From NCBI GenBank assembly GCA_016721185.1, contig JADKIP010000006.1:83497-147496 (forward strand): DNA of 64,000 nucleotides. Direction: 5' to 3'. The stretch is from Candidatus Dechloromonas phosphorivorans (lineage in GTDB: Bacteria > Pseudomonadota > Gammaproteobacteria > Burkholderiales > Rhodocyclaceae). Shown here one piece after another: positions 19,460 to 28,720 of this stretch. The notes beneath the pieces were generated by a model. It was given only the letters and a program-made list of their open reading frames with translations. It searched no databases and was not told the DNA's origin. Made by a program: the position numbers and the translations under genes. Position 1 is the first letter of the stretch, and each line of letters opens with the position of its first letter.

Positions 19460-21100
19460 TCACCGCTGCGCTTCAGGCAGGTGGGAAGCAGGTGGAAAAA
19501 GGGCGGCCAGCACTTCTTCAGTAGCGAGCGGCTTTTTGGACTGTTCGGTTAGCCAGATAAAGCGCTCGCCGGGGGCGTCGACCGTGGCTGCCTGGGCGGC
19601 GGGTAGTTCGGTGTTTTCGTTGGTGAGGACAACGACGCGGCCAAGTCCCGGGGTTCTGGCCAGAATGCCGAGTTCGTGCAGGCAGCCGGCGTTTTTTTCC
19701 TTGAAATTGCGCAGGTCCATCAGCACCACATCGCTCAACCCAACCAGCCGGTCCAGCGCTTGCTGCCAGGTGGTGTCGTGGCAATAGCACTCGTTGACGC
19801 GGTGGCGTCCTTCGACATCGGGCAGCAGTTCGAAGTGGGCAATATGCTGCGCCAGATCGGCGGGGCTGCGGATGAAGCGTTCGCCGAGTCGGCCGTCGAT
19901 GAAGGTGAAAATGTCATCGGCGTCGACGGTTCGATCGACCAGATCGGTGCCGGCGATCAGCACGGTATTGCCGGTCAGGCGCCAGCGTTCAATCACGCGG
20001 TCGAACAGGTTCTGGACATTGGCGTCTTGCTGAAAGACCCGCAAAATCAGCAGCGTTGGGGGCCGGCTAGAGGTGGCTGAACTTGCTGTACTGGCACCGC
20101 GCTGCATGAGTTTGCCGCCGAGCGGAATCCACAGCAGCGGCGCGAAGCAGATGAGGGCGCCCCAGCCGAGATCGCCCATCGCACCGAGTGCCGGACCGGT
20201 CAGGGCGATGATCCAGACGGCGGTGAACAGGTAAAACAGTTCGGAAATCTGTCGTTGCCGGTAGGCCTGCGCCAACCAGCGGCCCAGCGCCCGGGCCGGC
20301 CACCAGGCGAACAGCCAGGGGAGCAGCGCAAAGCTGGCGAATGCGGCGGTGGCGCCGAGCCAGCTGGCCAGCCAATGAACGAACGGGCTGTTGGCTGCGA
20401 TCAGCGCTGCGAGAATATCCAGACCCAATTGCGAGGAGGCGCTGAACACCACGAAAATGGGGGCCAGCCAGGGGCCCACGGCGCGGGTGGCGCCGCCGAG
20501 GCAGAGTGCAGTGACGACCACCAGCGGCAGCGTGATATCGGCCAGCATCCACTGCAAAATTTGCGGGAAGGTGACGACCTCCGTGGTTCGCCAACTGAGC
20601 AGGAATACCGATAGCCAGAACCAGCCGAACATGGCGCTGATAAAACGCAGGCGGGTCCAGCGATTGATCACGGCGATGACTGGCAGCACCGGCCAGGCGT
20701 AAGCAGCGCCGAGGGCGGCGACGCTTTTTAGCGTGATCGGTCCATCGGCCAGCGTTTGCATGATCAGCGTTCGCGTCAGTGCGATGACGAGGGTGAGCGC
20801 GACAAAGGAGATGATGAGCCGGCGGTAGGCGCGGCGGTTGTCATCGAGCGTCAGCGGCGCTGGCGAGGTGGTGGTGCGGGGCGGGAAATTAAGTGCGCTG
20901 CCGGCAGTTGCGCCGATGGAAGCAAGGGCAGGCTCCTGGGTCACAGAAGCAATGCCTGATCCTGCGGTCAACCCGGTATTTAACGGAGTTTTCATCAGGC
21001 GCTGCATGCTCGCCCGGTAGCGGTAGGCGATGACCCTGGCGCCGATCACCGCCAGTAGGGTGGCGATGACCAGTACCGTCAGGATCTTGCCCGATTCCAT
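19460..21100 (-). CDS. Multi-pass membrane protein with cytosolic C-terminal TIR/SLOG-like domain
   Basis: A 546-residue protein. One helix at about 5-25, a Thr/Ser-rich linker, then seven to eight hydrophobic segments between about 92 and 330 (for example LIISFVALTLVIALTRTLIM, FISAMFGWFWLSVFLLSW). The last 200 residues are soluble: TLLILRVFQQDANVQNLFDR, NTVLIAGTDLVDRTVDADD, and SDVVLMDLRNFKEKNAGCLH with a conserved-looking Glu shortly after (HELGIL). This last pattern recalls TIR-like or nucleotide-sensing Rossmann domains, but that is inference. The ATG follows the M15 peptidase stop by three bases, so it is the last gene of the caspase-CHAT operon. Confidence 0.7.
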   Translation of the reverse strand: MESGKILTVLVIATLLAVIGARVIAYRYRASMQRLMKTPLNTGLTAGSGIASVTQEPALASIGATAGSALNFPPRTTTSPAPLTLDDNRRAYRRLIISFVALTLVIALTRTLIMQTLADGPITLKSVAALGAAYAWPVLPVIAVINRWTRLRFISAMFGWFWLSVFLLSWRTTEVVTFPQILQWMLADITLPLVVVTALCLGGATRAVGPWLAPIFVVFSASSQLGLDILAALIAANSPFVHWLASWLGATAAFASFALLPWLFAWWPARALGRWLAQAYRQRQISELFYLFTAVWIIALTGPALGAMGDLGWGALICFAPLLWIPLGGKLMQRGASTASSATSSRPPTLLILRVFQQDANVQNLFDRVIERWRLTGNTVLIAGTDLVDRTVDADDIFTFIDGRLGERFIRSPADLAQHIAHFELLPDVEGRHRVNECYCHDTTWQQALDRLVGLSDVVLMDLRNFKEKNAGCLHELGILARTPGLGRVVVLTNENTELPAAQAATVDAPGERFIWLTEQSKKPLATEEVLAALFPPASHLPEAQR

Positions 21101-21103
21101 GCC

Positions 21104-21838
21104 TCAGGCCGTCGCTTGCAGGCCGGAAACATAGACCAGCCGGCCGCTGGTGTCGGGTACGTAACTCAGGCATTGGCGGCGGTTTGGGCCTTGGCCGGGG
21201 GCTTTCAGCGAAATGTGCACCCAGCCGGAATTCGGCCCTTGGCGCGGGTCGTAGCATTCGCAAATGATCTGGTCGAAATCGGCCAGATGGTCACGCGCCC
21301 AGCTTGCCAGTGTCAGCGTTGCCATGCCGACAATCTCGATATCGCAGGCCTCGCCCCGGGCGTGCTGGCTGGTGCTGAGCCAAGTGGTCGGCTTGTTTTT
21401 CAGCACCCGTTCAAGCGCCTGGCTACGGTAAACGCTATTTGGCGTAAAGGAGCCGAAGGTGTCGCGAATCGGTTGCAGCACATGGCGGGCGAGGTGGATG
21501 GCGGCGCGCAGATGTTGTTCGCTGGTGAAATCGTTGTCGATGGCACGGCGGCTGGCTAGGTCGGATTTGGTCAGCTCATAGACGCGGAAGTTGGGCGCAA
21601 TCAAGGCGCGTGGGTTGAGTTCCTTGAAGCTGATTTTGTCGAGCGGGGTGGCCGTCAGGTCAGGTGCTTCCGACAGGTTGGGTGCCGCCCTTGCGCCGGG
21701 GTCCAAAACCGCTGCTCGCGCGGTGGCTGCTTTTGGGGCGTCCGGCAGCGGGTCGGTGGGTGGCGTGGTGACCGTCGGCGCGCGTTTGCGGCGGATTAGA
21801 CCCTTGGGTTTTGGCGTCTTGGGGGCTCGCGGGCTCAT
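21104..21838 (-). CDS. M15-type peptidase (D-Ala-D-Ala carboxypeptidase/endolysin fold) with disordered N-terminus
   Basis: A 244-residue protein. The C-terminal 170 residues match M15 peptidases: LQPIRDTFGSFTPNSVYRS, SQHARGEACDIEIVG with the Zn-binding His and Asp, and GWVHISLK with the third Zn-binding His. Such enzymes cut peptidoglycan cross-links. The first 75 residues are basic, then Pro/Ala/Thr-rich and probably disordered, with no signal peptide. The start overlaps the stop of the CHAT gene (ATGA), which argues for tight co-translation. A cytosolic peptidoglycan hydrolase next to two caspase-clan proteases suggests a stored lytic effector; that is inference. Confidence 0.82.
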   Translation of the reverse strand: MSPRAPKTPKPKGLIRRKRAPTVTTPPTDPLPDAPKAATARAAVLDPGARAAPNLSEAPDLTATPLDKISFKELNPRALIAPNFRVYELTKSDLASRRAIDNDFTSEQHLRAAIHLARHVLQPIRDTFGSFTPNSVYRSQALERVLKNKPTTWLSTSQHARGEACDIEIVGMATLTLASWARDHLADFDQIICECYDPRQGPNSGWVHISLKAPGQGPNRRQCLSYVPDTSGRLVYVSGLQATA

Positions 21839-24800
21839 TGCAGGCTCTCCTTCAGTTGTTCAAGGATGCGAATTGTCACCTTGTCGCGGGGTGACCAAAG
21901 ATCGAGCAGGAAGGCGATGTTTTCGCACAGCGACGAGATCTCGCGGGGGCTGGCGGCGCGGCCGATGGCGTCGCGGTAGGCCGCCAGAATGGGTGCTGCC
22001 GCTTCGCCGGGGGAGGCTGCGGCGCGTTGGCGCGGGGTGATCGTGCCTTGCGCCAGCAGGCGCGTCAGTTCGAGGTCGGCGAGGCTGGCCGCATCCCAGA
22101 AATTCGGGTCTTCGGCACTGCTGCGGACTTTTTCCCGGTAAAGCGTATCCAGTTCTTGTGCCAGTCCGGCCAGCGGGTCGGCGCTACCTGGTCCATCATC
22201 GCTATCGTCGCGCTGCGCGGCCAGCAGGCCGGCGGCCACCCAGTTGGTGAAAGAGTAGGCGTCGGCTTGGCGGTCGAAGGACAGGCGGTAGTGGTGGGCC
22301 ATGTTGACCAGGGCCTCCAGTTGCCGCGGCGGCTCCTCAAGCTGGGCCAGACGCTTGTAGGCGCTGCCGAGCAGATTGAGGCGTTCGACCGTGGGGGCGC
22401 GCCGGCACAGGGTGTCGAGGTCGAGAATGGCTGATTCGATACTGGCCACGCCGTTGAGCCGGACATCCTCACGCTTGGCTTTCGGTAGGTGCCGGGCTTT
22501 CTGCCAGCGTTCAGCGGCGAGACGGACGCGGAAGTTGGCGTATTGCTCCAGGGCGCGCATCGAGCACTCGCCTTTTTCGGCGGTGAGGGCTTTGCCCAGC
22601 CATTCGATGGCCTTTTCCCAATCGCGGATTTCGCCCCAGGCCAGCCCGAGCGCGGCGCAGATGTCGGCCCGTTGCAACCATTTTCCGGCCTGGTTTTCTG
22701 GAATGCGGGCGATGCGGCGGGTGATGCGCTCGCCGCCATCTTCACTGCCGCCCGCCCGGAAATCGGCGGCCAGGTTTTCCAGTTCGGCAACCAGCTCATG
22801 CGGGGTGCTGAAATCCGGCCAGACCCGTTGTGCGGCACTACCGTCACGATGGAAGCGGAAATCCGGGTCGCCGTAGCACTGGTAAGCGCCCCAGGTGTTC
22901 ACGTCCGGGCAGCGGGTCCAGACATCTTCGCGGGCAACCCGGACCGCTTCGCCGAAGGCTTCGCCAGACAGCATGGCCTGGTAGAAGGAGGCGGCGAAGG
23001 TTTGCCCGGCGCGGTCGTCCACCGCCCAACCGGCGGCGATGACGGCACGCACGCCCATGCGGACGAATTCTTCACCGAGGTTGGCGGCGAGGCCAAGCCG
23101 GTCAAGCTCGCGCTCCCCATCAACCCGGCCGAGATGGCAGCAGTTGATGAAGACCAATTCGGGGACAAAACGCATCTGGGCGATGTCGCCCGGCGTCAGG
23201 AAACTGTCGGCGCCGATCACCATGCCGGAAATCGGTTTTTCGCCCTTTTTGGCGGTTGACCGCAGGAATTGATGCACGCCATGCCCGGCCAGATGGAGGA
23301 TGCGCCAACTGTCCTTGTGGATCGCTTCCATGATCGGCGTTGTCGTCTGATCGATGCAGTCGAGCACCTCATAACCCGCGTTGGCCAGTTGTTCGGCAAC
23401 TTGCCGCGCTTCTTCACGCGCCCCCGGTAGATCGGAAAAATCAGCCGCGCAGGCGAGGTCGGGATTGCCAATGACCAGCGCGGTATTGCCCATGCCATGC
23501 ACCGGCTGCTGGCGGAATTCGGTGGTGCGGAATTGACGGATGAAACCAGCGGCGACGGCAGGCGGGCGCTCGCCATTGGACCAGCGGTTTTCCAGCAATT
23601 CCCACGGGTAAGGCGCGGTCTGGCGATCGACCATCACCACCATGTTGCCTTGCTGCGGCGCCAGTTCGCGCAGGCGCAGCGGCAGCAGCATTTCAAACAA
23701 AGTCTTGGCCGCTGAAGAGTTTTGCCCGGTGTCGCGGCTGGCGATCTGGATGAAACTTTGCGCCAGCGCGAGTTGGCCGGTGGCCAGCGTTTCTTCGGCG
23801 CGCGCCCGGTCAGTCGGGAAAATGAAGCGCAGGCGACCGTCTTCTTCAAGGATTTCAAGGCGCTGATACCACTCGGGCGCCTCCCCGAAGCGCACCCGTC
23901 GGCGGCCGCCTTGCCCGGTTTCAACCGATTTGGCCGGCCAGCGAATGGCGTTGCTCAGGGCATCATTTTGCAATACTCGGCCCAGCGCATCGGCGGCGGC
24001 AATGGCGACATCTTCATAGAGTTCGAGGAACTCCATGCGGTCGATTAAAACCCGGTTGTCGAGTCCCTGTTCGGCCAGCCGGCGATTGGTGCAGACGGCG
24101 GCGCGCAGGATGGCTTCGAGGGAGTCGCCAATCGGCAGGCCGCCAGCGCCGGTCCCGACCAGCAGGCAGGTGACGGCGGCGGAGCGGGGGCGGCCGAAAT
24201 CGCCGAAGCGTTTGTCCGGCCAGTGCGCGACTTCAAGCGCAAAGCTGAGCAGCGCTGAGCGCATCGAGTCTTCGAGCAGGCCGGGGCTGAGCCCGCCGAC
24301 CTGGCCGAGGCCGACGACAATGGCGCCGGCCGGCTTGGCCGTGGCCGAGTCGTTGAGGAAAACCGTGCTGCTGCCGAGTTGACCGGGGTAAATGCCGAGA
24401 TCGAGCCGGCGGGTGAGCGCGCCGCCCAGTTGCTTGTCGAGCACCGCTTCGGCACTGACCACGGTGTCGCCGCGATAGTGGCCGACGACCAAGGGGTAGC
24501 GGGCATAGGCCAGGTTGCCGTGGCGGATGCCGACCTCGATGATCGGCACGGCGGCAGTGGCTTTGTCCTCAATGATCGGCGCCGTGCCGGAGAAGCCGAA
24601 GCCGCCGATGTCGGCGGGGGCGGGGATGCTGTCGACCGGCGGCGTGGCCGGCAAGACGAAGCGTTCCTCGCCCGCTGCAGCGCGCGCCCGGGCCGGCGGC
24701 GTGGCCGGAAGGAGCCCGGTTTGGCCGTTGACCAGAATGTCGAGGTAACCGGGGAAGGCTTTGGGCTGGGCGCACAGTGCGTCGTGGGCGGTGTTTTCGA

Positions 24801-27327
24801 CATACCAGGTGGGCACGCCGGGCAGGCGGCCGGATTGCCAGCTCACCGTGCCGTCGCCTTCGCGGGTGGCGATGAATTCGAGGCGCTTGAGATCGGGGCG
24901 CCACCAGGCGTCAGCCGAACTTAATTGGTAGTCGATCACGGTGGCCGGCTGGCAACCGGCCACATAGGCCATGAAGCGTGGGTCGGGTTGCGCTGCCCGG
25001 ATCAGTTTCCAGGTGGTGGCGGCTTCCTGCAACGCGGCCTGGTCGGCGGTTTGCCAGCGCGCGCCGAGTTCCTTTTTCAGCTTTTGCCAGCGGCTGGTTT
25101 CGGCGAAGTCCGGATCATCCGGGGCGAAGGGTAAAAGTTCGAGCAGCCCGGGGTAGTTGGCCACCAGCCCGATGATCTGGTCGGTGCTTTGGGTGATATC
25201 GAGTAATGAGAGCTTGGATTGCGTCGGGTTGAAACCGGTCAACCAGCGCACGGCTTCATAGGAGCCGAGGTTGGGTGTACCAAGCATGAGGAAACGGCTA
25301 CCCGGCAGGCGAATGATGCGCTGCCAGAGGGCCGTACCGGCGCCGCCGTCGGCGATCATCGAGCGCACCACCAGACCGCCCATCGAGTGGGCGACCAGAC
25401 GCAGCGGTTGACCGCTGCGCTCGGCTTGGGTGACCAGCGGTTCGAGCGTTTGCGCCAGACGGGCCGCGGCCTGGCGTACCGAGTAGCGCCAGTCGTAAGG
25501 GAAGAGTTCAACCTGATGGCTGCGCGCCAGGAATTCGACCAGCGGCCCGTAGAACTGATCGACCAAGCCCACCGGCGTAATGCCGTCGCGCCCCGCCGCC
25601 AGCCGCTTCAGGCCGCCTTTGAGCAAGGCCCAGTAGTCGAGCCAGACGGTGTCGTCGCCGACCCGCAACTGGCTGCCCATCGTGCCGGGCAGCACCACGA
25701 CGATGGGGCGTGGCTTGATGCCGCTGCGGCTGCGTGCGACGGCGTCGCGGCAGCGCTGCGTAGGGTCGGGGGCGTTGGCAAAGGCGGTGGCGATAGGCTG
25801 GAACCCGGCGTTGTCGCCGTCTTCACGGCTCAGGCCGTCCTTCAGCCAGCGGACGCTTTGTTCGTTGGTGAAATAACGGAAATGATTGACCTTCGGCCCC
25901 TCGTCCCGGCGCAGGCGGCCGGCGTTGGCGAGGCGGGGCAGGCCGCCGCTCATCGAGCCGGTATCTACCACCAGGTCGTGTTCATTGCGGTAGAACCAGT
26001 CGGTGGCGATGACTTTCAGGGTATTCCACAGGCCGTCGCCGGCCTCAATGTCGCCCGCGATCACCGACAAATCGGCGCTGCTGACCAGTTCCGGTGTGCC
26101 GTTCAGGAGACGGGTGAGCGCCGAGCCGGGCATCATCGCTTCGAGGCCGGGCAGGGTGCGCGGGTCGGTGCGCTCCTTGACCACCGCCAGCAGGAAATCG
26201 AGCCCATCGCCAAACAGGCCGTTGCCGGTGGCGGCGTCGACCAGATAATCGAGCACCGAGAGCCAGCGATCGAGCCGTCCGGAGGCCAGCGTCGTGCCGC
26301 GGGCCGGGCAGGCGACACGGACAAAGCGCGAGACACGCAGTTTTTTTGTGCCAAGCAGTTCGACCAGATCATTCAGGCGTTTGCGGTCGTCCTGGTAGGC
26401 TGCGTTGTGGGCAATGACTTCATCGTCGGTGAGCGGCGAAAGGCCGAGTTGCGGGGCAATGCTGCGGTCAACCGCAAAAAATGCCTGAATTTTGTCCTCG
26501 GTCAAAACCTCGGCCAGATTGGCGCAGCCGGACAACGCAATGAGCTCCCCGACCAGGCCGCCGCGCGAATGGCTGACCAGATGCACCTCGGCCCGCTCGG
26601 GCAGGCGCTCGATCAAATCAATTGCATTGGCGAGCGGGCTTTCGCTCAGCGAGCGATGTTCCAGACCAAACACCCGCTTGCCGTAAATCGGCGCCAGCGT
26701 CTGCCGTAGCCGGCCGCCTTCGGTATTGGCCGGATCCCACAGCTTGCCAAAACTGCCCTCGGTACTCGATGCCGTGCCGTGCAGGAAAATCAGGATCGGG
26801 CCTTGATCGGCCGGAATTGCCTCGCTTTTAGGCACCGGCGTCAGATGAAACTTGCCGGCCATGTCGAGGCGATAAAGACCGGGCGGATGATCCCCCAATA
26901 TTTTCTGCTCGAAAACGATGCCGAGTTTGCGGGCGGATTTCTCCACCAGATTAATTCCGAAGAACTCCAGGACCCGGATGCCCAGCCCGACAATGCCGCG
27001 TTCGCCGCCCCGATCGTCACTCACTACCCGGCGTGGCGCCAGTCGAGAAAACTCCCAGGCACCGCCGGCATCCCTTGACGGCAGCGCGCCGTATTCATGG
27101 GTCAGGTCATCGACCCGCGACCAAAGGACGAAACCATTGTCCAGTTCAACCCGGACCACGCTGTCGCCGGCCACCTCGATTTCATCGCTGGCGCCGTCGC
27201 GGGCAGCGCCGGGAACCATGCGGTAAAGTGGAGTGGGCGCGCCGGCCTTGCGGCTGCGAGCGTTGCCCAGGCTATCGCCCAAGCTGTCGTCCAGGGTGCC
27301 GCGAATCTTGTAGAGATGCTGTGCCAT
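21835..27327 (-). CDS. Giant protein: two alpha/beta-hydrolase (lipase-like) domains, M17N-like domain, CHAT protease, helical repeats
   Basis: A 1830-residue protein. Hydrolase 1: ILIFLHGTASS (178-188) and nucleophile Ser254 in SHSRGG. Hydrolase 2: VVVLPGTMGSQL (543-554), nucleophile Ser648 in AHSMGG, Asp825 in EGDGTVSW, His848; this resembles LCAT/PGAP1 lipases. Residues about 930-1120 (GAIVVGLGQVGGL) look like the N-terminal domain of M17 aminopeptidases. CHAT domain about 1228-1492: catalytic His1349 (HLAGHG) and Cys1397 (FINCCHLG), ending YGDPDF. Residues about 1545-1800 are helical, possibly TPR-like. No signal peptide. GAGGAG precedes the ATG. CHAT proteases belong to the caspase clan; the combination suggests protease-controlled lipase activity. 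Confidence 0.88.
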   Translation of the reverse strand: MAQHLYKIRGTLDDSLGDSLGNARSRKAGAPTPLYRMVPGAARDGASDEIEVAGDSVVRVELDNGFVLWSRVDDLTHEYGALPSRDAGGAWEFSRLAPRRVVSDDRGGERGIVGLGIRVLEFFGINLVEKSARKLGIVFEQKILGDHPPGLYRLDMAGKFHLTPVPKSEAIPADQGPILIFLHGTASSTEGSFGKLWDPANTEGGRLRQTLAPIYGKRVFGLEHRSLSESPLANAIDLIERLPERAEVHLVSHSRGGLVGELIALSGCANLAEVLTEDKIQAFFAVDRSIAPQLGLSPLTDDEVIAHNAAYQDDRKRLNDLVELLGTKKLRVSRFVRVACPARGTTLASGRLDRWLSVLDYLVDAATGNGLFGDGLDFLLAVVKERTDPRTLPGLEAMMPGSALTRLLNGTPELVSSADLSVIAGDIEAGDGLWNTLKVIATDWFYRNEHDLVVDTGSMSGGLPRLANAGRLRRDEGPKVNHFRYFTNEQSVRWLKDGLSREDGDNAGFQPIATAFANAPDPTQRCRDAVARSRSGIKPRPIVVVLPGTMGSQLRVGDDTVWLDYWALLKGGLKRLAAGRDGITPVGLVDQFYGPLVEFLARSHQVELFPYDWRYSVRQAAARLAQTLEPLVTQAERSGQPLRLVAHSMGGLVVRSMIADGGAGTALWQRIIRLPGSRFLMLGTPNLGSYEAVRWLTGFNPTQSKLSLLDITQSTDQIIGLVANYPGLLELLPFAPDDPDFAETSRWQKLKKELGARWQTADQAALQEAATTWKLIRAAQPDPRFMAYVAGCQPATVIDYQLSSADAWWRPDLKRLEFIATREGDGTVSWQSGRLPGVPTWYVENTAHDALCAQPKAFPGYLDILVNGQTGLLPATPPARARAAAGEERFVLPATPPVDSIPAPADIGGFGFSGTAPIIEDKATAAVPIIEVGIRHGNLAYARYPLVVGHYRGDTVVSAEAVLDKQLGGALTRRLDLGIYPGQLGSSTVFLNDSATAKPAGAIVVGLGQVGGLSPGLLEDSMRSALLSFALEVAHWPDKRFGDFGRPRSAAVTCLLVGTGAGGLPIGDSLEAILRAAVCTNRRLAEQGLDNRVLIDRMEFLELYEDVAIAAADALGRVLQNDALSNAIRWPAKSVETGQGGRRRVRFGEAPEWYQRLEILEEDGRLRFIFPTDRARAEETLATGQLALAQSFIQIASRDTGQNSSAAKTLFEMLLPLRLRELAPQQGNMVVMVDRQTAPYPWELLENRWSNGERPPAVAAGFIRQFRTTEFRQQPVHGMGNTALVIGNPDLACAADFSDLPGAREEARQVAEQLANAGYEVLDCIDQTTTPIMEAIHKDSWRILHLAGHGVHQFLRSTAKKGEKPISGMVIGADSFLTPGDIAQMRFVPELVFINCCHLGRVDGERELDRLGLAANLGEEFVRMGVRAVIAAGWAVDDRAGQTFAASFYQAMLSGEAFGEAVRVAREDVWTRCPDVNTWGAYQCYGDPDFRFHRDGSAAQRVWPDFSTPHELVAELENLAADFRAGGSEDGGERITRRIARIPENQAGKWLQRADICAALGLAWGEIRDWEKAIEWLGKALTAEKGECSMRALEQYANFRVRLAAERWQKARHLPKAKREDVRLNGVASIESAILDLDTLCRRAPTVERLNLLGSAYKRLAQLEEPPRQLEALVNMAHHYRLSFDRQADAYSFTNWVAAGLLAAQRDDSDDGPGSADPLAGLAQELDTLYREKVRSSAEDPNFWDAASLADLELTRLLAQGTITPRQRAAASPGEAAAPILAAYRDAIGRAASPREISSLCENIAFLLDLWSPRDKVTIRILEQLKESLQ

Positions 27328-27369
27328 GGGAGGCTCCTCGGTGGGGTTGGGGCGCCGGGGGCGCGCCGG

Positions 27370-28203
27370 TCAGGCGAAAACCTTGCCTTTGCGTGCCGTG
27401 TCGCTGCCGACAATTTGCGGCGACTGCGGGTAGCTCGCCGAGGGCAGGTGTTTGATCATCGCCTTGTGCCAGTCGGCGTAAGTGCCGTCGGCCTTGAGCG
27501 CCTTCAGGGCTTTCAGCGCGTAGTAGGTGAAAGCGCCGTTGTAGCGGCCGTTGATCCGGGCGTCGTAGCTGTAGTTGTTGGGGCCTTCCTTGCAGCCGGC
27601 AAGCAGCAAATCACCGAGCATGCGTGAATAGGCGGCGAGCAAGGGCGAGCCGCCCAGCGGTGAAACCACGGTGGCCGCCAGTTTGCCGGCACGATTCTTC
27701 GGCAGCAGTTTTTCGGGTAGCCAATTGCCCATCGGCATGAAGCGCGGCCGGGTGTCGGCATCCGCTTCCGCCTTGGCCGCACGGGTAACGGTGCCGGAGT
27801 GGCAACTGTCGGCAATCAGCACGATACGCACACCGGATTTGCGCGTAGCAAAGAGGCCCTTGATTTCGTCGTCGGTCAGGGCCTGGCCGTTGGTTTGCAG
27901 ATCGTACGGGCAAAGTGCCTCGTCAAGCCCGTCGGCTTCGTCGCCATCGGTATCCGGCTGGTAGGTGCCGTGGCCGGAAAAAGTGATGACCAGACTGTCA
28001 TTCTTGGACGCCTTGCCGATCAGGTTGCTCATTGCCTGCATCATTGCCGCCTTGGTTGCCTCGGCATCGAGCAGCTTGGTGACGGCATAGCCGCGTTCGC
28101 TCAGGGCGCCCGCCCAGTCGTTGGCGTCGTTGACGCAGCCCTGCAGATCCATGTGAGTGCCGGGGTAATTGTTGATGCCGATACAAAGTGCTTTCTTGGC
28201 CAT
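27370..28203 (-). CDS. Caspase-family (metacaspase-like, C14) protease
   Basis: A 277-residue protein consisting almost wholly of a caspase p20/p10-like domain. It begins MAKKALCIGINNYPG; catalytic His78 lies in ITFSGHGTY and catalytic Cys134 in LIADSCHSG. An acidic loop DTDGDEADG follows the His, as in Ca-binding metacaspases. The frame is open 40 codons upstream, but AAGGAGA sits 7 bases before the ATG at 28203, so I chose that start. It is the first gene of the run with the CHAT protein 42 bases downstream. A role as initiator or activating protease for its neighbours is inference. Confidence 0.93.
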   Translation of the reverse strand: MAKKALCIGINNYPGTHMDLQGCVNDANDWAGALSERGYAVTKLLDAEATKAAMMQAMSNLIGKASKNDSLVITFSGHGTYQPDTDGDEADGLDEALCPYDLQTNGQALTDDEIKGLFATRKSGVRIVLIADSCHSGTVTRAAKAEADADTRPRFMPMGNWLPEKLLPKNRAGKLAATVVSPLGGSPLLAAYSRMLGDLLLAGCKEGPNNYSYDARINGRYNGAFTYYALKALKALKADGTYADWHKAMIKHLPSASYPQSPQIVGSDTARKGKVFA

Positions 28204-28640
28204 GGTATGTCTCCTTGATTGCGTCGATGCGGGTTCAACTGCTGCGGGTAAGTCTCCGAGTACCTGTTTTGTGGTGGTCAGTACGGGTGCTACTTTTGCC
28301 AGATTGCCTGGCTGGGTTGTCATTTGAGCGTGCCCAGCCAGCGGGGCGTGCCGCCGCTAGCTGGGTTGTCTGGCTCATCCTGATGCGGCCGTTTTGCACA
28401 ATGGAATTTCTCCCCTGAAGCTAACAAGCGTTCATATGACTATGACAAATTCTAGCAACTGTGATGCAGTTATTTGCAACTATTTTTGGGTTTGTGGTAA
28501 GGGCCGTTGTGCTGGATTTGTCCAGATTTTGTTTGCTCTGGACGTTCAGGCCGGCGGGGAGGGCGTTTTGACGGCGGCGAAATATTTTGCGTTTCGTTTC
28601 ACGCGAGCGCTGCAGATTTCCTGAGTTGCCGAAGCTCAGA
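28204..28640. other. Intergenic region upstream of the caspase operon
   Basis: About 440 bases with no convincing gene. It should hold the promoter of the minus-strand caspase operon. A repeated GCTGGGTTGTC occurs near 28310 and 28357, and the part from 28420 to 28500 is visibly A+T-rich. I cannot name an operator. Confidence 0.5.
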
Positions 28641-28666
28641 AACGAAAAAGCCGCCTTTCGGCGGCT
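28641..28666 (-). terminator. Intrinsic terminator after fba
   Basis: Perfect 7-bp stem AGCCGCC/GGCGGCT with a TTTC loop, followed on the minus strand by five T. It lies about 55 bases beyond the fba stop. Confidence 0.85.
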
Positions 28667-28720
28667 CTGCTGCGACCACAGAAACAACGGCTGGCCCTAG
28701 GGCCAACGCTAAAAAAACGC

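Noticed and set aside
25219..26709. 496-codon plus-strand frame opposite the CHAT gene
   Set aside because: Antisense shadow of a protein whose catalytic motifs are clear on the other strand.
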